Source: Streptococcus plurextorum DSM 22810
Lineage (GTDB): Bacteria > Bacillota > Bacilli > Lactobacillales > Streptococcaceae
DNA length: 64,000 bases
Assembly: GCF_000423745.1 (NCBI RefSeq)
Contig: NZ_AUIO01000008.1
Location: forward strand, 1-64,000
Direction of reading: 5' to 3'
The notes beneath the pieces are model-generated. The model did not search any database, was not told where the DNA came from, and worked only from the letters and a program-made list of their open reading frames with translations. Position 1 is the stretch's first letter. Each line of letters opens with the position of its first letter. Shown here piece by piece: positions 25,836 to 38,690 of this stretch. The position numbers were made by a program, and so were the translations under genes.

Positions 25836-26951
25836 ATGACAAAGACACAATTTCATTTTGATCACGTAGGCAGTTACCTGCGCCCGCAGGCTCTTAAAGA
25901 AGCGCGTGAGCAATTTGCTAAAGGGGAAATTTCAAAAGAGGAGCTTTTAACCACTCAAGACCAATTGGTAAAAGATTTGGTACATCACGAAGTTGAAAAT
26001 GGCCTTAAGGTTGTTTCTGACGGTGAGTTTGGACGTTCTTGGTGGCATCTAGATTTCTTGTGGGAGTTGACAGGTTTTGAAGCCTATTTGCAAGAGGATT
26101 CTTATAAATTCCATGGTGCTAAGACGCGCACAACCAATGTTCGCTTAAATGGTAAGGTAGCTGAAAACCCTAATCACCCATTTTACCGTGATTTTGAGTA
26201 TTTAAAATCCATCACACCAGAGGGCATCACGCCAAAAATCACTATCCCGAGCCCGTCTTTGGTTATCAATCGTGATCACCGTAGTGACTTGTATGCTGAC
26301 TACTATGATAGCTGGACAGACTTTCTTGACGGTCTAGCACAGGCTTATCAAGACACTATCAAGCGTTTTTATGATTTGGGTGCGCGTTATGTGCAACTAG
26401 ATGATACGACATGGGCTTATTTGATTCAACAACTAGAAGACCATAAAGAACAACCAGAAGAGCGCCGTGTGTTTGAGAAAATCGCAGAAGATGATGTCTA
26501 TGTCATCAATAAGGTTTTGGATGGGCTACCAGAAGACCTCACAGTGGCAACACACATTTGTCGTGGAAACTTTAAGTCAACTTATCTGTTTGAAGGTGGC
26601 TATCACACCATTTCAAAATACCTTGGTCAGCTCAACTATGACATTTTCTTCCTTGAGTATGACGATGAGCGTTCAGGAGACTTTGCTCCGTTAGTAGATA
26701 TTTGGAATGGTCGTGATAATGTTGAGTTGGTGCTTGGAGTTATCACTTCAAAAGATCCTACTTTGGAAGATGTGGATGCGATTGTGACGCGCATTCAAGA
26801 AGCAGCGCAGCTTGTTCCTCTAAAAAATCTGGGCATTTCGACGCAGTGTGGCTTTGCTTCAACTGAAGAAGGCAACATCTTGACAGAAGAAGATGAGTGG
26901 AGAAAATTACGTTTGATTAAGACCATTACAGATAAGGTCTGGGGAGAATAG
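25836..26951 (+). CDS. MetE C-terminal domain-like methyltransferase (YxjG/YxjH family)
   Basis: 371 residues from the ATG at 25836 (CAAGGAG box); the in-frame codons from 25794 are not needed. It corresponds to the C-terminal catalytic half of cobalamin-independent methionine synthase: DHVGSYLRP at the N-terminus, VSDGEFGRSWWHLDF, YVQLDDTTWAYL, HICRGN with the probable zinc His and Cys, and STQCGFAS with the second Cys. Such short forms transfer methyl groups to homocysteine from a donor other than the usual folate polyglutamate, or act in methionine salvage. Single gene, no visible S-box upstream. Confidence 0.85.
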   Translation: MTKTQFHFDHVGSYLRPQALKEAREQFAKGEISKEELLTTQDQLVKDLVHHEVENGLKVVSDGEFGRSWWHLDFLWELTGFEAYLQEDSYKFHGAKTRTTNVRLNGKVAENPNHPFYRDFEYLKSITPEGITPKITIPSPSLVINRDHRSDLYADYYDSWTDFLDGLAQAYQDTIKRFYDLGARYVQLDDTTWAYLIQQLEDHKEQPEERRVFEKIAEDDVYVINKVLDGLPEDLTVATHICRGNFKSTYLFEGGYHTISKYLGQLNYDIFFLEYDDERSGDFAPLVDIWNGRDNVELVLGVITSKDPTLEDVDAIVTRIQEAAQLVPLKNLGISTQCGFASTEEGNILTEEDEWRKLRLIKTITDKVWGE

Positions 26952-27008
26952 TATAGCGAAAAAAGTCAATCTTCTTTTCGTTTGTGACGGTGGGAAGATT
27001 GACTTTTC

Positions 27009-27908
27009 TTATGACTTTTCTTGCCTGCTCTCTTTTTCCATTAAGAGTTGGGAGTCTGATGGGCGGGTAACTTCGACGTGACGAGATGATGTCTTTCTAA
27101 GATCGGCATTAGCCTGATAATTTTGTGCAAAAATACCTGAGTAGAGAACGTCTAGTAGGTAGCTGATGGCGGAGTCGTTAGCAAAGGTTGCAATTTTGGA
27201 ATACAGACGCTCGCGTGTGGATAAGCGGAGAATTACATCTGCTTGTTTTGACAAGGTGCTTTCTCCGATGTTGGTCATGAGAATAACAGGAACATGATTG
27301 CGTTTTAATAGTTTCATCACACGGCGTAGAGGCTCTGTTTCTCCTGAGTAGCTGATGACCAGTGCACAGTCTTTTTCAGAAGCTAGCGTTGCACCGAAAA
27401 AAATATCTCCATGATAGTCGTAGACCGTGGTAGCTTGACGGATGCGACGCATGTTGTACTCGAATTCTTTTGCAAGTAGGATATTGTTACCAATAGCAAA
27501 GACGTGGCAATGCTCTGCTTTGTTAATCAGTGAAATCGCTGCGTTAAGGCTTTTCCCGTTGTTGAGTGACAAGGTGTCTTTTATAGCATCTTGTTTCACT
27601 TGGGCGATGTTTTTGGCGATGGTTAGGATATGGTCAGTAGCTGCAAAGGGGTAGTTGACATCAATATCCGTAGCATGATTAGCCAAATAGTCCCGCTCTA
27701 GGATAAGGGCGTTTTTGAGGTCGTTCCAACCTGAATAACCGAGTTTCTTAGCGATTTTAACGGTCAGAGATTTGGAGGTAAAGGTAGCATTAGCAATCCC
27801 TTGGGTTGTCAGGTTTTCTAGCTCGGCACTTTCCCCTAAAAGGTAGTCAATAACCAGCTGTTCGCTGGGAGAGAAGATGATGTTTTCGATTTTCTCATGT
27901 AATAGCAT
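27009..27908 (-). CDS. RpiR-family regulator of the beta-glucoside PTS genes
   Basis: 299 residues: N-terminal RpiR helix-turn-helix (about 1-75, TTQGIANATFTSKSLTVKIAKKLGY) and a SIS sugar-phosphate isomerase-type domain (about 120-250, CHVFAIGNNILLAKEFEY and CALVISYSGETEPL). Divergent from the EIIBC gene, with two perfect dyads between them. It probably senses the phosphorylated sugar made by that PTS and represses or activates the operon. Start at 27908 follows GGAG. Confidence 0.88.
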   Translation of the reverse strand: MLLHEKIENIIFSPSEQLVIDYLLGESAELENLTTQGIANATFTSKSLTVKIAKKLGYSGWNDLKNALILERDYLANHATDIDVNYPFAATDHILTIAKNIAQVKQDAIKDTLSLNNGKSLNAAISLINKAEHCHVFAIGNNILLAKEFEYNMRRIRQATTVYDYHGDIFFGATLASEKDCALVISYSGETEPLRRVMKLLKRNHVPVILMTNIGESTLSKQADVILRLSTRERLYSKIATFANDSAISYLLDVLYSGIFAQNYQANADLRKTSSRHVEVTRPSDSQLLMEKESRQEKS

Positions 27909-27931
27909 AGCTAGGCTCCTAAGTTAATTTT

Positions 27932-27948
27932 TGTAAACGCTGTTTACA
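27932..27948. promoter_or_regulatory. Operator dyad 1 (RpiR or CcpA)
   Basis: TGTAAACGCTGTTTACA: 7-bp perfect arms around GCT, 24 bp from the RpiR start codon. Near-identical design to the dyad at 27975-27991; also partly like a CcpA cre box. Confidence 0.75.
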
Positions 27949-27965
27949 GATTAAAGACTAAATAA

Positions 27966-29453
<1,488 letters not shown>

Positions 29454-29466
29454 ACACTAGGGCTGA

Positions 29467-30924
<1,458 letters not shown>

Positions 30925-30931
30925 AGATAAC

Positions 30932-30958
30932 CTCTAGTGAAAACTAGAGGTTTTTGTG
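30932..30958 (+). terminator. Terminator of the PTS operon
   Basis: CCTCTAGT-GAAA-ACTAGAGG hairpin followed by TTTTTG, just after the GH1 stop codon and before hisS. Confidence 0.85.
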
Positions 30959-30996
30959 GTAAAATGAAGAGGATTTAGTTGTAAAGGAAGATGGAA

Positions 30997-32271
30997 ATGA
31001 AACTACAAAAACCAAAAGGAACGCAAGATATTTTGCCACAAGAGGCAGCCAAATGGCAATATGTGGAACAAGTTGCACGTGAAACATTCAAAAAGTATAA
31101 CTGCGGAGAAATCCGTACTCCGATATTTGAGCATTACGAGGTGATTTCACGCTCTGTGGGAGATACGACGGATATTGTTACCAAAGAAATGTATGATTTT
31201 TATGACAAGGGTGACCGTCATATTACCCTTCGACCAGAAGGAACAGCACCGGTAGTTCGCTCGTTTGTGGAAAACAAGCTCTTTGCCCCAGAAGTGCAAA
31301 AGCCTGTTAAAATGTACTATATGGGGTCTATGTTCCGCTACGAACGCCCACAGGCTGGTCGCTTGCGCGAGTTTCACCAAATTGGTGCGGAGGTTTTTGG
31401 CTCAAAAAATCCAGCGACAGACGTCGAAACCATCGCCATGGCCTACCAGCTTTTCACAGAGCTAGGCATCAAGGGCGTTACATTACATCTCAACACGCTT
31501 GGAAATCCTGAGAGCCGTAAGGCTTATCGTCAAGCTTTGATTGATTACTTGACACCGTTGCGTGAGAGTCTATCGAAAGATAGTCAGCGACGCTTAGATG
31601 AAAATCCTCTGCGCGTGCTTGATTCAAAGGAAAAAGAAGATAAAGTTGCGGTGGAAAATGCGCCGTCTATCCTTGATTATCTTGACGAAGAGAGTCAGAA
31701 CTACTTTGACAGTGTCCGTGAGATGCTGGAACTCCTCAGTATTCCTTATGTCATTGATACTAACATGGTGCGTGGTCTGGACTATTATAACCACACGATT
31801 TTTGAATTTATCACGACAGTAGATAAGTCTGAGTTGACCATCTGTGCTGGCGGTCGCTATGATAGTCTAGTTGAGTATTTTGGTGGACCTGAAACGCCTG
31901 GTTTTGGTTTTGGACTTGGTATGGAGCGTCTCTTGCTTGTTTTGGAAAAGCAGGGCATCCAACTACCGATTGAGACAGATTTAGATGTTTATATCGCTGT
32001 GCTTGGAGATGAAGCCAATGCAGCAGCTTTGCAATTAGTCCAAGCGATTCGCAGACAAGGCTTTTCTGCAGAACGTGACTACCTCAATCGGAAAATTAAG
32101 GCCCAGTTCAAATCGGCAGATAATCTCAAAGCTAAAACCATTATCACCCTGGGAGAAAGCGAGATTCACAGTGGGCAAGTCCTTTTGAAAAATAATGTCA
32201 CACGCCAAGAAATCACAGCTTGTCTAGATGACTTATACACAGATTTTGAGCGCTATTTTAATGAGATTTAA
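30997..32271 (+). CDS. hisS: Histidyl-tRNA synthetase
   Basis: 424 residues from the second ATG (30997); AAGGAAG at 30984-30990 leaves 6 bp to this ATG but none to the one at 30991. Class II synthetase: motif 2 region [24 protein letters not shown], motif 3 [13 protein letters not shown], His-specific block [11 protein letters not shown] preceded by MVRG, and a C-terminal anticodon-binding domain (about 325-424). Charges tRNA-His in the cytoplasm. Own terminator follows; aspS is further along in the same direction. Confidence 0.97.
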   Translation: MKLQKPKGTQDILPQEAAKWQYVEQVARETFKKYNCGEIRTPIFEHYEVISRSVGDTTDIVTKEMYDFYDKGDRHITLRPEGTAPVVRSFVENKLFAPEVQKPVKMYYMGSMFRYERPQAGRLREFHQIGAEVFGSKNPATDVETIAMAYQLFTELGIKGVTLHLNTLGNPESRKAYRQALIDYLTPLRESLSKDSQRRLDENPLRVLDSKEKEDKVAVENAPSILDYLDEESQNYFDSVREMLELLSIPYVIDTNMVRGLDYYNHTIFEFITTVDKSELTICAGGRYDSLVEYFGGPETPGFGFGLGMERLLLVLEKQGIQLPIETDLDVYIAVLGDEANAAALQLVQAIRRQGFSAERDYLNRKIKAQFKSADNLKAKTIITLGESEIHSGQVLLKNNVTRQEITACLDDLYTDFERYFNEI

Positions 32272-32297
32272 GAAAAGAGCCTAGGCTCTTTTCTTAT
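32270..32297 (+). terminator. Terminator after hisS
   Basis: 12-bp stem AAGAAAAGAGCC with GGCTCTTTTCTT and a 2-nt turn, overlapping the hisS stop codon, ending in T-rich sequence. Confidence 0.85.
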
Positions 32298-32351
32298 TTC
32301 CAAATGCTTAAAATTTGATATAATAGAAGGGCAGATAGTGAGGTCTTGAGA

Positions 32352-32792
32352 ATGAAAAAAGTTTGTTTTGTGTGTCTTGGGAATATTTGTCGTAGTCCAA
32401 TGGCTGAGTTTGTCATGAAGGATATTGCTAAAGGAAGCCAACTTCTTATCGACAGTAAGGCGACTTCTAATTGGGAGCATGGGAATCCGATTCATGGTGG
32501 GACACAGAAAATTCTCACCAAATATGCTGTGCCATTTGATACCACGAAAAGCTCCCAGCAATTTAAAGCGAGGGACTTTGCCTATTACGACTATGTCATT
32601 GGTATGGATGCTCAAAATGTCCGGGACCTGAAAGCCTTGTCGGCGGGGCGTTACGATGATAAAATTGCCCTTTTTTGTGACGGAGGCGTCCCAGATCCGT
32701 GGTATACTGGTGATTTTGAAGAGACTTATACTCTCGTTAAAAGTGGTTGTCAGACTTGGCTGGAGGTAATAAATGGAGAACAAAATAGTTGA
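32352..32792 (+). CDS. Low-molecular-weight protein tyrosine phosphatase
   Basis: 146 residues from the ATG at 32352, with GAGG 8 bp upstream. The active-site P-loop CLGNICRS (Cys nucleophile, Arg) at the N-terminus and the general-acid loop DPWYTGDF near residue 118 are intact. Removes phosphate from tyrosine (possibly also arginine or serine/threonine) on proteins. First gene of a three-gene operon: it overlaps the MORN gene by 20 bp. The TATAAT at 32319-32324 is a likely -10 box. Similar phosphatases of pathogenic streptococci affect virulence gene expression. Confidence 0.9.
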   Translation: MKKVCFVCLGNICRSPMAEFVMKDIAKGSQLLIDSKATSNWEHGNPIHGGTQKILTKYAVPFDTTKSSQQFKARDFAYYDYVIGMDAQNVRDLKALSAGRYDDKIALFCDGGVPDPWYTGDFEETYTLVKSGCQTWLEVINGEQNS

Positions 32793-33189
32793 TCAAGTGC
32801 TCTCAAAACTAAAATCATTTGATTGGAGCCGTCGTAAAATAGAATTGATTTCTGCAGTGGTCATTGTCCTTTTGGGGTTGGTTGTTTTGACTGTTCCTGT
32901 TAAAAGCCAAGGGACTCTAACCTTTAATAAGGGGAAAATTACCTATACAGGAGAGATTGTAAACTACCGTATGACGGGAACCGGGAAGTTAGTCTATGAA
33001 AATGGAGACGTTTATGAAGGTGGTTTTGATCGTGGAGTCTTTGAGGGGAAAGGAAAGTTCACATCACATCAAGGATGGACCTATGAAGGGCATTTCTCTA
33101 AAGGTTTGGCTGATGGTGAAGGGACTTTGACCACAAAGGCAAAGAAGGTTTATAAAGGGACATTTAAACAGGGGATATATCAGCAATGA
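32773..33189 (+). CDS. Membrane-anchored MORN-repeat protein
   Basis: 138 residues: cytoplasmic basic N-terminus, one membrane span (about 24-43, IELISAVVIVLLGLVVLTV) and at least four MORN repeats (for example YENGDVYEGGFDRGVFEGKG, then WTYEGHFSKGLADGEG). MORN repeats bind lipids or proteins at membranes. It overlaps the phosphatase before it and the acyltransferase after it, so the three are probably translated together. Molecular role unknown; a scaffold for the acyltransferase is a fair guess. Confidence 0.85.
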   Translation: MENKIVDQVLSKLKSFDWSRRKIELISAVVIVLLGLVVLTVPVKSQGTLTFNKGKITYTGEIVNYRMTGTGKLVYENGDVYEGGFDRGVFEGKGKFTSHQGWTYEGHFSKGLADGEGTLTTKAKKVYKGTFKQGIYQQ

Positions 33190-34961
33190 GAATAAAATGG
33201 TTTTCCGTAGTCAGGGTAACAGGGCTGTTACTTGTTTTACTCTATCATTATTTTAAAACGCTATTTCCCGGTGGTTTTATCGGTGTTGATATCTTTTTTA
33301 CGTTTTCTGGCTACCTGATAACGGCACTTCTTTTGGATGAATTTTCACGTAGTGGCAAAGTGGATTATAAATCGTTCTTGCGCCGTCGTTTTTATCGCAT
33401 CGTGCCTCCTTTGGTGTTGATGGTATTAGTAGTGATGCCGTTTACTTTTTTTGTGAAAAGGGACTTTGTAGCTGATATTGGTCGTCAAATTGCGACAACC
33501 TTGGGATTCACAACGAATGTTTATGAGATATGGATAGGGGCTAATTATGAGAATCAATTTATCCCTCATCTCTTTTTGCACACTTGGAGTTTAGCGGTTG
33601 AGGTGCATTTCTACGTTTTGTGGGGGTTGGTGGTTTGGCTGATTTCACGGCGGATGAAGCGTTCTGCGCAGCTCAGAGGGATTCTCTTTTTGACGTCGGG
33701 AGCTTTTTTTATCATCAGCTACTTGACGATGTTTGTCGGTGCTTTTCTAACGACTAATGTGTCCAATCTTTATTTTTCAAGTTTAGCGCATGCTTTTCCT
33801 TTCTTTGCAGGGAGCTTTTTGGCGACTATAACAGGGATTTCAGATATTCCTAAAAATTTCCAACGGCAGATAGCTAATAGACCACTGAAGCATCTTTTTA
33901 TTGCTTTAGGGATTAGCTCTGCGATGCTTTTGCTCTTAAGCTTGTTCCTAGACTATAATCATATGTTCACTTATCTTCTAGGATTTTTAGCTGCGAGTGC
34001 CTGTGCTTGTGTGATGATTTATTGCACACGTATACTGCATGACAAATGGCAAGGTTGGGATGAGCCAAAAGCTCTGACCTTCTTGTCTGATACGAGCTAC
34101 GGTGTTTACCTGTTTCACTGGCCTTTTTATGTCATTTTTAGCCAGTTTATGCCTTTAGGGTTTACCGTCTTTTTTACAACAGTATTTTCACTGGTTTTTG
34201 CAAGTCTCTCTTACTATGTTATTGAGCCGATTCTAATCGGTAAAGAACCAAGTATTTTAGGGGTGAACTTGGACTGGAGGGCCTATAAGAAGCCTCTTGT
34301 TGTGACATTGACGGGATTGGTACTTGTCACTCTAGGCATTACCTTATTTGCTCCTAAGGTCGGCTCTTTTGAGACTAATCTTATCGGAGATCGTTTGACT
34401 CAAGCCAATACCAATTTAAGCCGTACACACACCTTGGCGGCTGGAGATGCAACTGCTATTAGTGATATTGTGATTATTGGAGACTCTGTGACGCTACGAG
34501 CTAATGATGCTCTGGTAGCCGCTCTTCCAGAAGCTCAGATTGACTCAGAAGTCAGTCGTAATTTCGACCTTGCCTATGATGTTTTTAAGAATCAAGTAGA
34601 TAATGGCTCGTTAGCTAAGACGGTAGTTATTGCTGTTGGTGTCAATTCTCTCTATAACTATAAGGAAGATATCGACCAGTTTGTAGAGGCTCTGCCAGAA
34701 GGACACCGACTGGTTCTTGTGACGCCTTATAATTCGAAGGATGGACGTGTCTTAGAGGTTCACAATTATGAATTATCATTAGAGGAAAAATACAGTTATG
34801 TGACTGTTGCGGACTGGTATCAGGCTGCTCTTGACAATCCAAAGATTTGGAATGGATCAGATGGCGTGCATTTCTCAGATGCTACCACAGATGGTGCCAA
34901 GTTATATGCTCAAACAATCGAAAAAGCTATTGAAGCAGCAGCTAAAAAAGCAGCAAAATAG
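33186..34961 (+). CDS. OafA-type membrane acyltransferase with SGNH domain
   Basis: 591 residues. N-terminal acyltransferase-3 domain of about ten spans (1-360) with YHYFKTLFPGGFIGVDIFFTFSGYL-type opening (His near residue 15-16), then one more span near 375-395 and a C-terminal extracellular SGNH hydrolase-like domain with IIGDSV (nucleophile Ser) and DGVHFSD (Asp/His). The architecture matches enzymes that O-acetylate peptidoglycan or cell-surface glycans. Its start overlaps the MORN gene by 4 bp. The precise acceptor is not known. Confidence 0.88.
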   Translation: MRIKWFSVVRVTGLLLVLLYHYFKTLFPGGFIGVDIFFTFSGYLITALLLDEFSRSGKVDYKSFLRRRFYRIVPPLVLMVLVVMPFTFFVKRDFVADIGRQIATTLGFTTNVYEIWIGANYENQFIPHLFLHTWSLAVEVHFYVLWGLVVWLISRRMKRSAQLRGILFLTSGAFFIISYLTMFVGAFLTTNVSNLYFSSLAHAFPFFAGSFLATITGISDIPKNFQRQIANRPLKHLFIALGISSAMLLLLSLFLDYNHMFTYLLGFLAASACACVMIYCTRILHDKWQGWDEPKALTFLSDTSYGVYLFHWPFYVIFSQFMPLGFTVFFTTVFSLVFASLSYYVIEPILIGKEPSILGVNLDWRAYKKPLVVTLTGLVLVTLGITLFAPKVGSFETNLIGDRLTQANTNLSRTHTLAAGDATAISDIVIIGDSVTLRANDALVAALPEAQIDSEVSRNFDLAYDVFKNQVDNGSLAKTVVIAVGVNSLYNYKEDIDQFVEALPEGHRLVLVTPYNSKDGRVLEVHNYELSLEEKYSYVTVADWYQAALDNPKIWNGSDGVHFSDATTDGAKLYAQTIEKAIEAAAKKAAK

Positions 34962-35000
34962 CAAGCCTGTGTGAGTTTACTCTGCCATTTAACAAAAATC

Positions 35001-35032
35001 AAAAAAACTCTGCTCATGAGGGTGGGGTTTTT
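35001..35032 (+). terminator. Terminator between acyltransferase gene and aspS
   Basis: A-run, CTCATGAG-containing stem and GGGGTTTTT form an imperfect but plausible terminator; a TATAAT at 35046-35051 then serves aspS. Confidence 0.55.
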
Positions 35033-35085
35033 GTGTGCTTTCTGCTATAATGGAGAGGAATAACATTTGAGTAAGGAAGAGAATT

Positions 35086-36837
35086 ATGACAAAACGTTCT
35101 ATGTATGCTGGTCGCGTGCGCGCAGAGCACATCGGTCAGGAAATCACCCTTAAAGGATGGGTGGGTCGTCGTCGCGACTTAGGTGGATTGATTTTTATTG
35201 ATTTACGTGACCGTGAGGGAATCATTCAGTTGGTGATCAATCCTGAGGAAGTTTCTAGCGACCTGATGACGGTTGCAGAAAGCCTGCGTAATGAGTATGT
35301 TATCGAAGTGACAGGTCTTGTGGTTGCGCGTGAGCAGGCAAACGATCATTTGCCGACAGGAGCTGTTGAGCTAAAGGTGACTCGCTTAACAATCCTTAAC
35401 CAGGCAAAAACGACACCTTTTGAAATTAAGGATGGTGTTGAAGTATCTGACGACAACCGTCTCAAGTACCGTTACTTGGATCTGCGTCGCCCAGAAATGC
35501 TTGAAAACTTTAAGTTGCGAGCTCGTGTGACACACTCTATCCGAAACTATCTTGATGGTCTTGAGTTTATTGATGTGGAAACACCTATGTTGACCAAGTC
35601 AACACCAGAAGGTGCGCGTGATTACTTGGTGCCATCACGTGTCAATCAAGGGCATTTCTATGCCTTGCCACAAAGCCCTCAGATCACTAAGCAGCTTCTT
35701 ATGAATGCTGGTTTTGACCGCTATTATCAAATTGTCAAATGCTTCCGCGATGAAGACTTACGTGGAGACCGTCAACCGGAGTTTACACAGGTCGACTTAG
35801 AGACGTCTTACCTCAATGAGCAGGAAATCCAAGATATTGTTGAGGGCATGATTGCTAAAGTGATGAAAGATACCAAAGGTATTGAGGTCACTTTGCCATT
35901 TCCACGCATGAGCTATGACGTTGCCATGAACAGCTATGGTTCGGATAAGCCGGACACTCGTTTTGACATGTTGTTACAAGACTTGACAGAGCTGGTTAAG
36001 GGTGTTGATTTCAAAGTCTTCTCAGAAGCTGAAAGCGTCAAGGCTATCGTTGTGAAGGGCAATGCAGACCGCTACTCGCGTAAAGATATTGACAAGTTGA
36101 CAGAGTTTGCTAAGCAGTTTGGCGCTAAAGGTCTTGCTTGGGTCAAAATGGCCGAAGGAAGCCTGGCAGGTCCAGTTGCTAAGTTCTTGACAGTCATTGA
36201 AGATAAGTTGACAGCACATTTACAGCTGGAAGAAAATGACATGGTGCTCTTCGTGGCAGATAGCCTAGAAGTGGCTAATAACACTTTAGGTGCTTTGCGT
36301 AGCCGTATCGCCAAAGAGCTTGACATGATTGACAACGCTAAGTTTAATTTCTTATGGGTGGTTGATTGGCCAATGTTTGAGTGGTCTGAGGAAGAGGGCC
36401 GCTACATGTCTGCTCATCATCCTTTTACCCTACCGACAGAAGCGTCAGCTCATGAGCTTGAAGGCAATCTTGCAGATGTACGCGCGGTTGCCTATGACAT
36501 CGTTCTCAATGGTTATGAACTTGGTGGTGGAAGTCTTCGTATCTACAAACGCGATATGCAAGAGCGCATGTTTAAAGCTCTTGGCTTTACTGCAGAGGAA
36601 GCAAGTGAGCAATTTGGTTTCTTGCTTGAGGCTATGGACTTTGGCTTCCCGCCGCACGGTGGTTTAGCTATTGGTTTGGACCGCTTTGTCATGATTTTAG
36701 CTGGTAAGGATAATATCCGCGAAGTGATTGCCTTCCCTAAAAACAATAAAGCAACTGATCCAATGACTCAGGCACCAAGTGTAGTCGCAGATAAACAACT
36801 GGAAGAATTGGCTCTTCTTGTAAAGGAACATGATTAA
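35086..36837 (+). CDS. aspS: Aspartyl-tRNA synthetase
   Basis: 583 residues, standard bacterial length. Order: N-terminal OB-fold anticodon domain (1-105), class II core with motif 2 [18 protein letters not shown], the bacterial insertion domain (about 285-415) and motif 3 [15 protein letters not shown]. Starts with an AGGAAGAG box. Charges tRNA-Asp. Its last codons overlap the start of the first YitT-type gene by 8 bp, so the four genes may share transcripts. Confidence 0.97.
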   Translation: MTKRSMYAGRVRAEHIGQEITLKGWVGRRRDLGGLIFIDLRDREGIIQLVINPEEVSSDLMTVAESLRNEYVIEVTGLVVAREQANDHLPTGAVELKVTRLTILNQAKTTPFEIKDGVEVSDDNRLKYRYLDLRRPEMLENFKLRARVTHSIRNYLDGLEFIDVETPMLTKSTPEGARDYLVPSRVNQGHFYALPQSPQITKQLLMNAGFDRYYQIVKCFRDEDLRGDRQPEFTQVDLETSYLNEQEIQDIVEGMIAKVMKDTKGIEVTLPFPRMSYDVAMNSYGSDKPDTRFDMLLQDLTELVKGVDFKVFSEAESVKAIVVKGNADRYSRKDIDKLTEFAKQFGAKGLAWVKMAEGSLAGPVAKFLTVIEDKLTAHLQLEENDMVLFVADSLEVANNTLGALRSRIAKELDMIDNAKFNFLWVVDWPMFEWSEEEGRYMSAHHPFTLPTEASAHELEGNLADVRAVAYDIVLNGYELGGGSLRIYKRDMQERMFKALGFTAEEASEQFGFLLEAMDFGFPPHGGLAIGLDRFVMILAGKDNIREVIAFPKNNKATDPMTQAPSVVADKQLEELALLVKEHD

Positions 36838-37771
36838 AAAAACAACCTTTTGGAAAAAATTGAAATTTTTTGTGCGTCGTTGGGCTAAGAGGTTAGGTCT
36901 CTGGCAGGCGCTCAGAAGCATATCAAGAGAGAAGTACGATGAGCGCATCTCGGCTTCTCTTTTGTATGGGCTTTTATCAGCGATTGCTGTTAATTGGTTT
37001 TTTGAACCAGGCCATGTTTATTCGAGTGGGGTGACAGGGTTATCACAGGTAATTTCTGCTATAAGTTTGCGCAGCTTTGGTTTCCAAATTCCTGTTGCGG
37101 TAGCTTTTTACGCGATAAATCTTCCCTTGCTGATATTAGCATGGAAACAAATTGGGCATAAATTTACCATCTTTACTTTCATCACGGTAACAATGAGTTC
37201 GGTCTTTATCCAGTTTGTTCCGGAAATCAGTTTGACACCAGATCCCTTAATCAATGCGGTTTTTGGCGGCTTAGTCATGGGGATAGGAATTGGTTATGGA
37301 CTCAAGTCAAGGATTTCTAGTGGTGGCACAGATATTGTCAGTTTAACCATACGTAAAAAAACAGGGCGAGATGTTGGTAATATTTCGCTAGTGGTGAATG
37401 GTATTATCATGCTGTTTGCAGGGGCTCTTTTTGGTTGGCAATACGCCCTTTATTCCATGATCACCATCTTTGTTTCAAGTCGCGTCACAAATGCTATCTA
37501 TACCAAGCAAAAGAAGATGCAAGCGATGATTATTACGAGTTGTCCAGAAAAGGTCATCAAGATGATTCATAAGCGGTTGCATCGTGGGGTGACTTCTATC
37601 AATGATGCGGAAGGGACCTATAATCATGAGAAAAAAGCGGTGCTTTTGACGGTTATTACACGAGCAGAATTTTACGAATTTAAATACTACATGCAAAAAA
37701 CAGATCCTAATGCCTTTGTCTCAATTTCTGAGAATGTGCAGATTATCGGACGCTTTGCAGATTTTGACTAA
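36830..37771 (+). CDS. YitT-family membrane protein with DUF2179 domain (copy 1)
   Basis: 313 residues: a basic cytoplasmic lead of about 45 residues absent from the two following paralogues, five or six membrane spans (about 45-235) with the family motif [16 protein letters not shown], and a C-terminal DUF2179 domain (about 235-310) that resembles a small ligand-binding fold. Overlaps aspS by 8 bp. YitT proteins are widespread in Firmicutes; no transport substrate is established. First of three tandem copies. Confidence 0.85.
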   Translation: MIKKTTFWKKLKFFVRRWAKRLGLWQALRSISREKYDERISASLLYGLLSAIAVNWFFEPGHVYSSGVTGLSQVISAISLRSFGFQIPVAVAFYAINLPLLILAWKQIGHKFTIFTFITVTMSSVFIQFVPEISLTPDPLINAVFGGLVMGIGIGYGLKSRISSGGTDIVSLTIRKKTGRDVGNISLVVNGIIMLFAGALFGWQYALYSMITIFVSSRVTNAIYTKQKKMQAMIITSCPEKVIKMIHKRLHRGVTSINDAEGTYNHEKKAVLLTVITRAEFYEFKYYMQKTDPNAFVSISENVQIIGRFADFD

Positions 37772-37796
37772 GGATTATGTAGGTTAAGGAGATCAG

Positions 37797-38672
37797 ATGA
37801 CTTCACAGCACTCACATGTCAAAAATGTTTGCTTCATTATTATGGGGGCGGCGATCTACGCTTTTGGTTTTGTCTACTTTAACCTTCCCAACAATATTGC
37901 AGCCGGTGGGCTTGCCGGTCTAACAATGGTTTTTCATGCTTTATTTGGTATTGATCCGACCTATACAGGTTATCTCATCAACCTCCCTTTAATCTTTTTA
38001 GGAGCCTATCTTTTTGGTCGAAAAAGCATGGCCTATACCTTGCTAGGTATTTTTTCCATGTATGGGTTCGTTTGGCTCTTTCAACGCCTGCCAATGGTTA
38101 TTGATTTGCGCCAAGATGCTTTGGTGGTTTCTCTTTTTGCGGGGATAATTGCAGGGCTTGGAGGCGGTTTAGTCTTTCGCTATGGTGGGACTATTGGTGG
38201 CTCAGATATTATCGCCCGTGTGCTTGAAAAGCAAACAGGGATTCAGCTCAATCAAGTCTTGCTGGCTATTGATGTCTTTGTTATGACTGTTTCACTCACT
38301 TATATCAATCTTAATCAAATGATGTATGCCTTGATTGCGAGTTTCATGTATAGTCAGGTGGTCAAATTGGTGGAAAATGGTGGCTACGCCCTTCGAGGCT
38401 TGTTTATTATCAGTGAGCAGCATGAGGACATTGCCAATCATATCATGACAAATTTAGGGCGAGGGGTCACCTATTTTAGAGCCGGTGGTGCTTACACGAA
38501 GTCGGATAAGCAAGTGCTTTACGTGGCTCTTAATCCTATGGAGACGAGAGAGTTAAAAACCTACTTGTCAGAAATTGATCCAGGTGCCTTTGTAGCTATT
38601 TCTAGTGTTGATGAGATTGTCAGTCCAGAGTTTGTTGTTAGTAAGAGTAAATACCGAAATCGTGGAAGGTAA
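37797..38672 (+). CDS. YitT-family membrane protein with DUF2179 domain (copy 2)
   Basis: 291 residues; five to six spans with GGTIGGSDIIARVLEKQTG and a C-terminal DUF2179 domain (GRGVTYFRAGGAYTKSDKQVLY in part). Clearly paralogous to the genes before and after, closer to copy 3 in the N-terminus (YAFGFVYFNLPNNIAAGGLAG compared in place with YTFGFVNFNMANHLAEGG). Start preceded by AAGGAGATCAG. Function unknown. Confidence 0.85.
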   Translation: MTSQHSHVKNVCFIIMGAAIYAFGFVYFNLPNNIAAGGLAGLTMVFHALFGIDPTYTGYLINLPLIFLGAYLFGRKSMAYTLLGIFSMYGFVWLFQRLPMVIDLRQDALVVSLFAGIIAGLGGGLVFRYGGTIGGSDIIARVLEKQTGIQLNQVLLAIDVFVMTVSLTYINLNQMMYALIASFMYSQVVKLVENGGYALRGLFIISEQHEDIANHIMTNLGRGVTYFRAGGAYTKSDKQVLYVALNPMETRELKTYLSEIDPGAFVAISSVDEIVSPEFVVSKSKYRNRGR

Positions 38673-38690
38673 GGGATAAGGAGAGTGTCT

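Noticed and set aside
30991-30996. hisS start at 30991
   Set aside because: Ribosome binding site would have zero spacing; the ATG at 30997 fits it and the family N-terminus.
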